From Arcobacter vandammei (GTDB lineage: Bacteria > Campylobacterota > Campylobacteria > Campylobacterales > Arcobacteraceae), in NCBI RefSeq assembly GCF_016106035.1, contig NZ_JADKPZ010000002.1:62001-126000 (forward strand): DNA of 64,000 nt, in the 5' to 3' direction. Under the pieces are notes generated by a model. The model saw only the letters and a program-made list of their open reading frames with translations, did not search any database and was not told the origin of the DNA. The position numbers and the translations under genes are program-made. Of the stretch, positions 53,660 to 62,073 are shown piece after piece. Within the stretch, counting starts at the first letter, position 1. The number at the start of each line of letters is the position of its first letter.

Positions 53660-54895
53660 TTATCTTTGTTTTTTACCTGCAATAACAAGTCTTAAAGCAT
53701 TAAGTCTGATAAATCCTTCTGCATCTTTTTGGTTATAAACCTCATCTTTTTCAAAAGTTGAATATGCATCATCATATAAAGATTTTGATGACTCTCTTCC
53801 AATCACCATAACATTTCCTTTGTAAAGTTTTAATCTTACTTTACCTTCTACATTTTTTTGAGTTGCATCAATTGCAGCTTGAAGCATTTCTCTCTCTGGA
53901 CTGAACCAATATCCTTGATAAATTAGTTTTGCATATCTTGGCATTAACTCATCTTTTAAATGAGCTGCTTCTCTATCCAAAGTTAAAGATTCAATAGCTC
54001 TATGAGCTTTTAACATAATAGTTCCACCTGGAGTCTCATAACAACCACGAGCTTTCATACCAACATATCTATTTTCAACAATATCAACTCTTCCAATACC
54101 ATGTTTATTTCCAAGTTTATTTAAAGCTTCAAGTAAAGAAGCAGGAGATAATTTCTCACCATTTAGTGCAATTGGGTCTCCATTTTTATACTCAATTTCA
54201 ATATACTCTGGCTTATCTGGAGCTTTTTCAGGAGATGTTGTCCATAACCACATAGACTCTTCAGGCTCAGCAGCTGGGTTCTCTAAATGAAGCCCTTCAT
54301 AAGATATATGTAAAAGGTTTGCATCCATTGAATATGGGCTTATTTTTGGGTTTCCATTTTCATCAACATGTTTTTGTGAAATTTCAATTCCATGTTTTTT
54401 TGCATACTCAAGTAGTGACTCTCTTGAGTTTAACTCCCACTCTCTCCAAGGAGCAATTACTTTTAAATCTGGATTTAGTGCTAATGCTCCTAGTTCAAAT
54501 CTAACTTGGTCATTTCCTTTTCCAGTTGCTCCGTGACTTACAGCTTGTGCACCTTTTTCATTTGCAATTTCAACAAGTTTTTTTGCAATCAGTGGTCTTG
54601 CTATTGATGTTCCTAAAAGATACTCACCTTCGTAAATAGCATTTGCTCTAAACATAGGGAAAACATAATCTTTTACAAACTCCTCTTTTAAATCTAAAAT
54701 ATAAACATTTTCAGGTTTAATTCCACAAGCAATTGCTTTTTTTCTTGCTGGTTCAACCTCTTCACCTTGTCCTAAATCAGCTGTAAAAGTAATAACTTCA
54801 GCACTATACTCCTCTTGAAGCCACTTTAAAATAATAGAAGTATCTAAGCCTCCACTATATGCAAGTACAACTTTTTTTATATCTTTTTTACTCAT
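53660..54895 (-). CDS. argG: Argininosuccinate synthase
   Basis: 411 aa. It condenses citrulline and aspartate with ATP in arginine synthesis. The nucleotide motif is [19 protein letters not shown]. Further conserved blocks are [56 protein letters not shown] and [20 protein letters not shown]. Full length. Together with argF it covers two successive steps of the pathway, but the two are not adjacent. Confidence 0.98.
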   Translation of the reverse strand: MSKKDIKKVVLAYSGGLDTSIILKWLQEEYSAEVITFTADLGQGEEVEPARKKAIACGIKPENVYILDLKEEFVKDYVFPMFRANAIYEGEYLLGTSIARPLIAKKLVEIANEKGAQAVSHGATGKGNDQVRFELGALALNPDLKVIAPWREWELNSRESLLEYAKKHGIEISQKHVDENGNPKISPYSMDANLLHISYEGLHLENPAAEPEESMWLWTTSPEKAPDKPEYIEIEYKNGDPIALNGEKLSPASLLEALNKLGNKHGIGRVDIVENRYVGMKARGCYETPGGTIMLKAHRAIESLTLDREAAHLKDELMPRYAKLIYQGYWFSPEREMLQAAIDATQKNVEGKVRLKLYKGNVMVIGRESSKSLYDDAYSTFEKDEVYNQKDAEGFIRLNALRLVIAGKKQR

Positions 54896-54996
54896 TATTT
54901 TTCCTAGTTTTGGTAATTTATAGGCGGGATAATACCAAATTTTTACTATAAAACCATTTAAGCACTTTTAATTTTTATTTCAATATAATCAAACTT

Positions 54997-55242
54997 ATGA
55001 GAATAGATAAATTTTTAAACAGTGTAAATATCACAAAAAGAAGAGCAATAGCAGAAGATATGCTAGAACATAAAGTTGTATTTTTAAATGGAAATGCCGT
55101 TAAAAAAGCAAAAGAGGTAAAGGTTGGAGATATTATAGAGATAAAATATCTTGAAAATAGTGAAAAATTTAAAATTCTTCAAATTCCAACGACAAAATCA
55201 ACACCAAAATCAAAAATAGATGAATATGTACAAAAAATCTAA
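54997..55242 (+). CDS. S4-domain RNA-binding protein
   Basis: 81 aa, essentially one S4 domain: MRIDKFLNSVNITKRRAIAEDMLEHKVVFLNGNAVKKAKEVKVGDIIEI, followed by a short Lys-rich tail. Small S4 proteins of this type (Hsp15/RqcP-like) bind structured RNA, often on the ribosome. The HslR-like core (RxDKxL...KxR..A...I..G.V..NG) is clear; the specific role is not. Confidence 0.88.
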   Translation: MRIDKFLNSVNITKRRAIAEDMLEHKVVFLNGNAVKKAKEVKVGDIIEIKYLENSEKFKILQIPTTKSTPKSKIDEYVQKI

Positions 55243-55531
55243 AATAGTACTATAAATTTTTAACTTACAAAAATATATATAGTACTTTTTACTACAAAAA
55301 CAACACTCTAGTTTTTATAAATAATTATAGATTTATAAATACAAATAACTTAAATACATACTTCAAATAATATAAGTATTTCTTATCAAAAAAAGTAGCA
55401 AAAAATAAAAAATTTAAGTAATAAAAATAGAATTAATTATTAAAATATTTGGATAGAATAATAAAATTTGAAAAGATATTATATTTATAAGGGGATATAA
55501 AAATGAAGATAAATTTTATAGGGAGTGGAAA
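55243..55531. other. Very AT-rich intergenic region before the RTX locus
   Basis: No gene is visible. An inverted repeat AGTACTATA (55246-55254) and TATAGTACT (55278-55286, followed by T5) lies just after the S4 gene and may act as a weak terminator or operator. The remainder is almost pure A/T with several TATAAT-like boxes. An AGGGAG ribosome site leads to the ORF at 55532. High AT content here marks the edge of the accessory RTX segment. Confidence 0.4.
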
Positions 55532-55729
55532 ATGTCAGGAATAATTATATTTCCAATAGTTTTAATATATATATTTGTTGCTTTTTCAATATACAAATTA
55601 GTTTTAAAAGATACAAATAAAAAGTTTTTCTCAAGAATGGTTTTTGTTGGAATATTTACTACAATCTTTTCTAACTTCTCTAAAATAGAGAATATAGTAA
55701 GTTATAAAAATGATATTGTTATAGCATAA
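55532..55729 (+). pseudogene. Chimeric remnant: membrane-protein start joined to RTX-protein tail
   Basis: A 65-aa ORF. Residues 1-46 (MSGIIIFPIVLIYIFVAFSI YKLVLKDTNKK...) resemble the N-terminus of the 221-aa membrane protein at 59337 (MGIAYLIALVIYVLIALVIY KIFKK). Residues 48-55, NFSKIENI, are encoded by 24 bases (55673-55696) matching 59197-59220 in the RTX gene at 23 of 24 positions, in the same frame. The simplest reading is a deletion that joined the head of one membrane-protein gene to the tail of a lost RTX gene in a tandem array. It may still be translated (AGGGAG site). Confidence 0.5.
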
Positions 55730-55746
55730 TAAGTTAGGTAAATTAA

Positions 55747-56895
55747 ATGATTACATTAGAAAATATTTTATATTTTATACTGATACCTTTTGTTATATTT
55801 TTATATGGTTATATAATTAAAATTATATATTTATATATTAAGCAAATTGTAAAAGAAAAAGAAATATTAATTAGAAAAGAGATTTTCAATATAGTACCAA
55901 ATACAAAACTAAAAAAAATATTTTTTTTAGTTTTTATATTGGTAAATCTTTCTATGCACTTAGCAAATAGAGAAAAGTGGATAAATAAGAATACTATAAA
56001 TCATGATGCGAAAGAGTATTTAGCAACTTATATGGATTTGCATTTTTATAAAAAAGTTTTAAATAATTTATTCAACATAGATAATCCAATTTTTATTCCA
56101 CTAAATTTATTGACAGACCAAATATATAAAAGAGGAATAACTTATTTACAAAGTGAAGATGGAGAAATAGCTTATTGGAAGTTTTATTTTTATGGATATT
56201 TTTATACAAGAGGTTCTGGATATATGCCAAATGAGAATTTAACAACAAATATTCAGCCAAGTACGAAGGAACAAATATATATATTAGATATGATGTTTGA
56301 TATTTCTAAAACTTTAGCAACAAAAACAATCGAAGATAAAATTGTAAATTTAGAGAAATATAAAGTTTTTGCCCTTAGTGCTGAATATTTTGATAATCTT
56401 AAATTATGGTATTTTGGAAATCATATTGATTCTTCTAAGCTTAATTTTGCAAGAGAAAATGAAGTCTTTATAAAAAAGCTATATTCACTTCTTGAATGGA
56501 CAATAAGGTTTAAAAATGAATATAAAAATTATCCAAAATTAAAATATGAGATAGAAAATGAATATCCAGTTTTAGGAGTTATCTATTTAAAAATACCAAT
56601 TGATATTAGTGAATTTTTACTTTTGCAAGAAAAATATGCAAAGAATATTTTTAATTGTGATGAACCTTTAATAGATATATTTATGAACTATAGAGATGAA
56701 CTTATAAATCCAAATAGTCCACTTTATAAGCTTAGTAAATCTCAAGAGAATAGAGTAAAAGAGTTTATATTTGATACATATAGAGCTTATTCTGTAGCTT
56801 TTATTGTTAATGATAAATGTAATAAAAAAGTAGATTTCGGTTATCCAGCAGATGAGTGGATATTAAAAAATGTAAATTTTATAAAAAATAAATAA
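55747..56895 (+). CDS. Membrane protein of unknown function upstream of RTX effector (possible immunity)
   Basis: 382 aa. Two N-terminal membrane helices (ILYFILIPFVIFLYGYIIKIIY; KIFFLVFILVNLSMHLA) are followed by a largely helical domain with many aromatic and charged residues and no known catalytic motif. It ends 12 bp before the RTX/LysM gene and shares its strand, so the two are probably one transcript. Its position fits an immunity or export accessory protein, but there is no direct evidence. Family not recognised. Confidence 0.65.
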   Translation: MITLENILYFILIPFVIFLYGYIIKIIYLYIKQIVKEKEILIRKEIFNIVPNTKLKKIFFLVFILVNLSMHLANREKWINKNTINHDAKEYLATYMDLHFYKKVLNNLFNIDNPIFIPLNLLTDQIYKRGITYLQSEDGEIAYWKFYFYGYFYTRGSGYMPNENLTTNIQPSTKEQIYILDMMFDISKTLATKTIEDKIVNLEKYKVFALSAEYFDNLKLWYFGNHIDSSKLNFARENEVFIKKLYSLLEWTIRFKNEYKNYPKLKYEIENEYPVLGVIYLKIPIDISEFLLLQEKYAKNIFNCDEPLIDIFMNYRDELINPNSPLYKLSKSQENRVKEFIFDTYRAYSVAFIVNDKCNKKVDFGYPADEWILKNVNFIKNK

Positions 56896-56907
56896 AAGGA
56901 ATTAAAT

Positions 56908-59337
56908 ATGAGTTATATAGAAAAAGAAGCACAAAAAAACCAAACAACAGTTGATATTATAAAAGAAGAGTTCAGTAAATCTCTTCCAAATAGTAGTATA
57001 GATACTAATAATCTAGGAAATTTATTGGGAGCTACTACAAGTGCATTTGCAAATTTAATGGAATTAGCTCAATCAACACCACAAGGAAAAGCTATAAGTA
57101 TAGCTGTTACTACTGCTAATGGAACGATTATTAATTATGGGATTAATGTTTCAAAAGATGGAGAAAATAGTTTAAAAGCAGTTTTTACAAGTGGTACTGG
57201 AGCAGTTGTTAGTGTTGGAGTTGCGGAAGGGCTTAGTGTACTGGCAGGACGAATACTTGCTACAGTTGGTATTGGTGCAGTTACAGCTGCAGGTGCACCA
57301 GTTGCTGTAACAGTTGCAGCAGGTGCAGCAGTTGTAGGTGCCTCATATTTAGTTGGTAATTATGCTTCTCATTATGCTGGAATGGCATGGGATTATTTCT
57401 TTGGAGAAAAATTAGAAGCTAGAGATATAAAAGAAACTAATACTTTTGAAATAAATACAACATTGAATCCACAAGAATTGATAAATAATGAAAGAATAAA
57501 AGAGTACATCGAGAGTAGTGATGAATTTATAATTATTGATGACAATACAAATACTTCATATACAATTACAGATACAACGGATAATTTAGTAATAAGAAAT
57601 GCAATAGATATTATTCCTGAAGTGTCTTTTTTACTTTCAAATATTTCAATAAAAGTAGATGAAAGATTAGACTTAGGAGAAAAAGGAATCTATACAGTAA
57701 AAAGTGGAGATACTTTCTCTCAAATAGCAAATAATAATGGTTTTACAACACAAGAGCTTTTAAAAATAAATACTTGGCTTATAGATGATAATAGATTGTC
57801 TTTTAATCAAGATAAGATTTTAATAGAAACAAGTTATTTGAACTTAAATAACCTAGACCATACTCTAATAGGAACAAGTACAGATGATATTTTAATAGAC
57901 CATAATGGAGGAAATGATACTTTTATAGCAGGAGCAGGGACGAACTATATAGATGGAGGAGAAGGTTCAGATACTGTTTCATATAAACATATGATTAACT
58001 CAAATAAAGAAGGTATAAATATAAATCTATCTTTAGCAACAGCACAAGCAATAAATTCAACTATAACAGATACATTAGTAAGTATTGAAAATGTAATAGG
58101 TAGTAGATATGATGATAATATAATAGGGAAAGATGACTCTGATACAACTCTATATGGTGGAGCTGGAGATGATAGATTAAGAGGTGGAAATAATAGCACA
58201 AATAAAATCTATGGAGATGATGGAGATGATTATATTGTAGGTGGGAAAACAACAGATGAGATAATGTTAGAAGCAAATAGATTGGTTTCTAATCACCTTT
58301 ATGGAGGAATAGGAAATGATACTTTAATAGCTGGAGTAAATGCAAATAACTACCTTTATGGTGGAGATGGAGATGATACTTTAGTTTCAACTATGATAGG
58401 ATTTAAAAATGAGAGTGTAGATTACTCAAAAGGAAGCTCTTACTTAAATGGTGGAGTAGGATTTGATACTTATGCTGTGAAAGATTATGTAACAATAGAA
58501 GATGATGATGGAAAAGGAGAAATTGAAACAAAATATGGGAAACTAAGCTCATTAGAGATAAAAGAGTTGTCAAATGGAACTATACTTCTGTTAAAAAATA
58601 ATCCAATATATGTAAACTCTAGCTCTAGCTCAAACCCATTTGCAGGATATGGTTCTGGAGCATTTGCTACAATCCTTGGTAACTTTTCTCAAACTTCTTC
58701 AAGTGGAATGCTACTAGATAACTATGAAGCAATATTTAAAATAGTAAAAGATGGTAATGATTTAATAATAACAGACTTTGATGTAAATAAAACACAAATA
58801 AGAATAAAAAATTATTCCCCTATGAGTTTAGGATTAAATATAACTCAAATTATGTTAGATAAATTAACTAACTCAGAAAATCAAAACCCAACACCAACTG
58901 TACAGATAAATGGAACAGATGAATCTGAAACTCTAATAGGGAATCAAACTAATAATATCTTTAATTCAAATAAAGGTGATGATACCTTAAAAGATGTAAG
59001 TGGAGGGAATGATACTTATAAGTTTAAAAAAGGTGATGGTAATGATATAGTATATGATATAAAAGGAGATGATACTATACTCTTTGATGAATCAGTTTCA
59101 AAAAGTGATGTAACTTTTTTTCAAAGTGAAGATTTAAAATCTTTAATTATAAAATACTCTCCTACAGATAGTATAACTATCCAAAATTACTTTGATAACT
59201 TCTCAAAAATAGAGAATATAAAACTAGCAAATGGTGAAAAATTAAACCCAGAGTTTAGTTTACAAACAATACTAAAAGATACTTCAGTAAATCAAACTAT
59301 GGGTTATGGTAATGATGAAATTAGAAAGGTTGCATAA
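56908..59337 (+). CDS. RTX/LysM protein with hydrophobic Gly-rich N-terminal domain (putative secreted effector)
   Basis: 809 aa, no signal peptide. Residues about 90-155 form a hydrophobic Gly/Ala-rich hairpin (VAEGLSVLAGRILATVGIGA VTAAG...), like pore-forming or glycine-zipper bacteriocin domains. A LysM domain lies at about 262-307 (YTVKSGDTFSQIANNNG). RTX nonapeptide-type repeats follow at about 330-520 (GGNDTFIAG; GGEGSDTVS; GGAGDDRLRG; GDDGDDYIVGG; GGIGNDTLI; GGDGDDTLV), with a second block at 669-735. The last 65 residues match the haemolysin-type Ca-binding-related module (SITIQNYFDNFSKIENIKLA NG). The make-up suggests type I secretion, Ca-dependent folding, peptidoglycan contact and membrane attack. 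No transporter is in the window. Confidence 0.85.
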   Translation: MSYIEKEAQKNQTTVDIIKEEFSKSLPNSSIDTNNLGNLLGATTSAFANLMELAQSTPQGKAISIAVTTANGTIINYGINVSKDGENSLKAVFTSGTGAVVSVGVAEGLSVLAGRILATVGIGAVTAAGAPVAVTVAAGAAVVGASYLVGNYASHYAGMAWDYFFGEKLEARDIKETNTFEINTTLNPQELINNERIKEYIESSDEFIIIDDNTNTSYTITDTTDNLVIRNAIDIIPEVSFLLSNISIKVDERLDLGEKGIYTVKSGDTFSQIANNNGFTTQELLKINTWLIDDNRLSFNQDKILIETSYLNLNNLDHTLIGTSTDDILIDHNGGNDTFIAGAGTNYIDGGEGSDTVSYKHMINSNKEGININLSLATAQAINSTITDTLVSIENVIGSRYDDNIIGKDDSDTTLYGGAGDDRLRGGNNSTNKIYGDDGDDYIVGGKTTDEIMLEANRLVSNHLYGGIGNDTLIAGVNANNYLYGGDGDDTLVSTMIGFKNESVDYSKGSSYLNGGVGFDTYAVKDYVTIEDDDGKGEIETKYGKLSSLEIKELSNGTILLLKNNPIYVNSSSSSNPFAGYGSGAFATILGNFSQTSSSGMLLDNYEAIFKIVKDGNDLIITDFDVNKTQIRIKNYSPMSLGLNITQIMLDKLTNSENQNPTPTVQINGTDESETLIGNQTNNIFNSNKGDDTLKDVSGGNDTYKFKKGDGNDIVYDIKGDDTILFDESVSKSDVTFFQSEDLKSLIIKYSPTDSITIQNYFDNFSKIENIKLANGEKLNPEFSLQTILKDTSVNQTMGYGNDEIRKVA
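57634..57740 (+). repeat. LysM-coding segment, copy 1 (copy 2 at 61362-61468)
   Basis: 107 bp matching the second RTX gene with two mismatches. It encodes LLSN-x-x-KVDERLDLGEKG and the first half of LysM. The sequences before it are unrelated between the two genes, so its left end marks the boundary between variable N-terminal and shared C-terminal parts. Confidence 0.9.
57847..58174 (+). repeat. RTX-coding direct repeat, copy 1 (copy 2 at 61581-61908)
   Basis: 328 bp apparently identical to the second gene, encoding NLDHTLIGTSTDDIL through the first GGAGDD unit. Such identity, next to unrelated 5' ends, points to recent duplication or gene conversion. Confidence 0.92.
58371..58442 (+). repeat. 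RTX-coding direct repeat, second block, copy 1 (copy 2 at 61901-61972)
   Basis: 72 bp identical to the end of the second RTX gene (DDTLVSTMIGFKNESVDYSK GSS). In this copy it lies 204 bp further from the first block than in copy 2. Confidence 0.9.
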
Positions 59338-60002
59338 TGGGAATAGCATATTTAATAGCTCTAGTTATATATGTTTTAATAGCTTTAGTTATATATAAAA
59401 TTTTTAAAAAGATAACTGATAATAAAATTATTCTTAAAATAGTAATTATATTTTTTGTATTACTTCCTACTTATGACATTATTATAGGAAATGCTCTGCA
59501 ATTTTATTATTGTAAATTTACTGAAATGGAAAAAATAAATAAAAAGATAGAAATACCTGAAGTTGTATTTTATCAAGAAGAAAAACCTTTTTCTAAATAT
59601 GAATATGCTGTAAGTAAAGCTGGAACTTATTTGGGTTATATCAAAGCTATACAAATAGAAACTGAAGATGGGATATTACATGAATTTAGAGCAAAAAATT
59701 ATATAAAACCTATTAAGTTAGAAAATGTATTTGAGGTAGATAAAAATACAATTAGAAAAAGTAATTTTATGATTAAAAGAACTACTTGTAACATCCCAAA
59801 ATTATTTGAAAATTTTCTATGGTGTTCAAAAGTTGAGATAATTAATGAAGATAATAATGTGATTGCTTGGTCAAGAGAAATAGATACCAAACAATATAAT
59901 TTTGATATTTTTTATGGTTTTCGGGGAAAAGTGTGTGGTAGTGAATTAGGTGAATTTGGATTATTAGAAAAAACAATAAAAGGAAAAGAAAATGAGAAGT
60001 GA
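59337..60002 (+). CDS. Membrane protein downstream of RTX effector (possible immunity)
   Basis: 221 aa, start overlapping the RTX stop by one base. Two N-terminal helices (LIALVIYVLIALVIYKIF; IVIIFFVLLPTYDIIIG), then an extracytoplasmic-looking domain with four Cys residues (QFYYCKF, RTTCNI, LWCSKVE, GKVCGSE). The N-terminal helix pair resembles the truncated ORF at 55532, so this family was present at least twice in the locus. Tight coupling to the effector favours an immunity role; unproven. Family not recognised. Confidence 0.65.
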   Translation: MGIAYLIALVIYVLIALVIYKIFKKITDNKIILKIVIIFFVLLPTYDIIIGNALQFYYCKFTEMEKINKKIEIPEVVFYQEEKPFSKYEYAVSKAGTYLGYIKAIQIETEDGILHEFRAKNYIKPIKLENVFEVDKNTIRKSNFMIKRTTCNIPKLFENFLWCSKVEIINEDNNVIAWSREIDTKQYNFDIFYGFRGKVCGSELGEFGLLEKTIKGKENEK

Positions 60003-60078
60003 TCAATTTATAGAAGAAATAGGACTTTTAGCAGAGTTAAGTTATGTAAATTTTAGAGATGATAAAAAAATTATTTAA
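59992..60078 (+). pseudogene. 28-aa ORF, likely start fragment of a lost gene
   Basis: MRSDQFIEEIGLLAELSYVN FRDDKKII then TAA. It overlaps the preceding stop (ATGAGAAGTGA) and has AAAGGA upstream, so it is placed and initiated like a real gene of the operon. The first 20 residues look like an ordered protein N-terminus (AELSYVNF is reminiscent of lipase-like effector starts), then the frame ends abruptly. Probably a gene truncated by deletion. Confidence 0.4.
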
Positions 60079-60093
60079 TATAGAAGGATTAAA

Positions 60094-60573
60094 ATGAGGA
60101 ATATAGAAAAAGCTGAAAATTTTTGTATAAAATACCCAAATGACCCCATTTTTTTAGTTATGAAGATAATTTTTATATTATCTTTGATAATTGTATTTGG
60201 ATATTTAACTTATAATGCTCAACAAGAAAATAAAATTTGGCATTATATACTTTATCTATTGACTGCTTTAGCGATTATAGAAGGATTATATAAAACAATA
60301 ATCAGATTAACAAAATATGATGAAATTTGTATAGAAGATGATTATTTTATAGTAAAAAAGAAAAATAAAATAATAAGTAAAACAAAACTTGAAGATATAG
60401 ATGTAGTTGAGAATAGACCTTGGTTTGAATTTTTTGGTATATCTTCTATAGTAGTTAAATATGAAGGTAAGTGGTTGTTTCATTATAAAACAAATGAATT
60501 ATTTAAAAAAGAAAATGAAAAATTAATAAATAGATTAAAAAAAGGAGTAAAAATATGGGAACACAAACAGTAA
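60094..60573 (+). CDS. Small membrane protein in RTX locus (possible immunity)
   Basis: 159 aa, with AGAAGGA before the ATG. Two membrane helices (FLVMKIIFILSLIIVFGYLT; IWHYILYLLTALAIIEGLY) and a C-terminal beta-rich segment (DEICIEDDYFIVKKKNKIIS KTKLEDIDVVE) like a bacterial PH-type domain. It overlaps the next RTX gene by 19 bp. Together with the 382-aa and 221-aa proteins it shows the locus pattern of one membrane protein per effector gene. Function unknown. Confidence 0.6.
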   Translation: MRNIEKAENFCIKYPNDPIFLVMKIIFILSLIIVFGYLTYNAQQENKIWHYILYLLTALAIIEGLYKTIIRLTKYDEICIEDDYFIVKKKNKIISKTKLEDIDVVENRPWFEFFGISSIVVKYEGKWLFHYKTNELFKKENEKLINRLKKGVKIWEHKQ

Positions 60574-61976
60574 ATTTAGAGGGAACACAATATGTTTCAG
60601 ATATACCATCTGTATATTATGGAGCAACATCATCTTTAGTTAGTAAAATAGATCCTTTTGCAGGGAATTTAATGGGTAAAGTTACACTTCCAGGTGGAAC
60701 AGTTATTTCAACTACAATCAATCTTATTAAAGACCCAAATAATCCAGGAAAAGTTATAGCTTCAACAACTTTAGCAACTGGAATTACTTATGTTGCTGCT
60801 GGATTACTAGCTGAAGCTGCTATAACTGAAGTCTTGATTGGAGCAGCATTGGCTTCAATAGGAATAGTAGCTTCTCCTCTTGTTATTAGTATTGCTACAT
60901 TGGGTGGTATTGCAGTTTTGGCTACAGTTGGTGGAAGTTCATTACAATCTCTTATTTATGATGGATTAGCATTAGCAGAACATCAAACAGAAGTTGTATT
61001 AATGTCTCCTGAAGTAACAGGAAAAATAACACAAGAAGAATTTATAGTTCAAAGTGTAACAAATGACCCAAATTTTTGTAAAGATATCTATCCAAAATAT
61101 TTAAATTATAGACAAATAGTAGATATAAAATCAGGTTCAACATTAGCAGAGAGTATAAAATATGATAGTAGTACAAATGAAATAATAATTTCAAACTCAA
61201 CATTAGAAAATCAAGATTATTATATAAAAGAGACTTTAAAAAATAATGATATAGATAAAGCTATTATAGATGAAACAATTTATGTAAAACAAGATTTAAG
61301 TAGTTTGAGTTCTTTAGAAATAAGAAATCTTTTATCAGATATAAATAGTGTAAATATACTTCTTTCAAATATTTTAATAAAAGTAGATGAAAGATTAGAC
61401 TTAGGAGAAAAAGGAATCTATACAGTAAAAAGTGGAGATACTTTTTCTCAAATAGCAAATAATAATGGCTTGACAACAAAAGAACTTTTAGAAAATAATA
61501 CTTGGTTAATAGATGAAAATAGAATAAAATTTAATACTCCTACTAAAATACTTGTAAATAAAGAAGCCAATTTATATAACAATAACCTAGACCATACTCT
61601 AATAGGAACAAGTACAGATGATATTTTAATAGACCATAATGGAGGAAATGATACTTTTATAGCAGGAGCAGGGACGAACTATATAGATGGAGGAGAAGGT
61701 TCAGATACTGTTTCATATAAACATATGATTAACTCAAATAAAGAAGGTATAAATATAAATCTATCTTTAGCAACAGCACAAGCAATAAATTCAACTATAA
61801 CAGATACATTAGTAAGTATTGAAAATGTAATAGGTAGTAGATATGATGATAATATAATAGGGAAAGATGACTCTGATACAACTCTATATGGTGGAGCTGG
61901 AGATGATACTTTAGTTTCAACTATGATAGGATTTAAAAATGAGAGTGTAGATTACTCAAAAGGAAGCTCTTATTAG
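60555..61976 (+). CDS. Second RTX/LysM protein, C-terminally truncated
   Basis: 473 aa, with AAAAAAGGAG before the ATG. The N-terminal domain differs from that of the first RTX protein but is again hydrophobic and Gly/Ala-rich at about 75-140 (TYVAAGLLAEAAITEVLIGA ALASIG...). LysM is at about 288-330, and a shortened RTX block begins at about 355. Compared with copy 1 it has lost 68 codons between GGAGDD and GGDGDD units, and everything after KGSSY, including the second RTX block and the C-terminal module where type I secretion signals lie. It may be a non-secreted remnant. Confidence 0.75.
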   Translation: MGTQTVNLEGTQYVSDIPSVYYGATSSLVSKIDPFAGNLMGKVTLPGGTVISTTINLIKDPNNPGKVIASTTLATGITYVAAGLLAEAAITEVLIGAALASIGIVASPLVISIATLGGIAVLATVGGSSLQSLIYDGLALAEHQTEVVLMSPEVTGKITQEEFIVQSVTNDPNFCKDIYPKYLNYRQIVDIKSGSTLAESIKYDSSTNEIIISNSTLENQDYYIKETLKNNDIDKAIIDETIYVKQDLSSLSSLEIRNLLSDINSVNILLSNILIKVDERLDLGEKGIYTVKSGDTFSQIANNNGLTTKELLENNTWLIDENRIKFNTPTKILVNKEANLYNNNLDHTLIGTSTDDILIDHNGGNDTFIAGAGTNYIDGGEGSDTVSYKHMINSNKEGININLSLATAQAINSTITDTLVSIENVIGSRYDDNIIGKDDSDTTLYGGAGDDTLVSTMIGFKNESVDYSKGSSY

Positions 61977-62002
61977 CTAAGTGAAATTTAGTTCACATAT
62001 TG

Positions 62003-62008
62003 TATAAT
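62003..62008 (+). promoter_or_regulatory. -10 box upstream of trpD
   Basis: TATAAT in ATTGTATAATCTAAG, 66 bp before the trpD start and just after the truncated RTX gene. It would let trpD-tsaE-lptB be transcribed independently of the RTX locus. A small hairpin GTGAA/TTCAC (61981-61996) lies directly before it. Confidence 0.5.
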
Positions 62009-62073
62009 CTAAGACATTTATTCATCACATATTTTAATAAGGTGAAAATTTTTTAGATTATATAAGGTAAAAG

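Noticed and set aside
55503-55544. 13-codon ORF before the chimeric ORF at 55532
   Set aside because: Too short, no conserved content, and it overlaps the next ribosome site; could be a leader peptide but nothing supports it.
57945-58276. Two minus-strand ORFs inside the first RTX gene
   Set aside because: They are shadows of the Gly/Asp repeat coding sequence (Leu/His/Tyr-rich products), with no ribosome site or neighbours.
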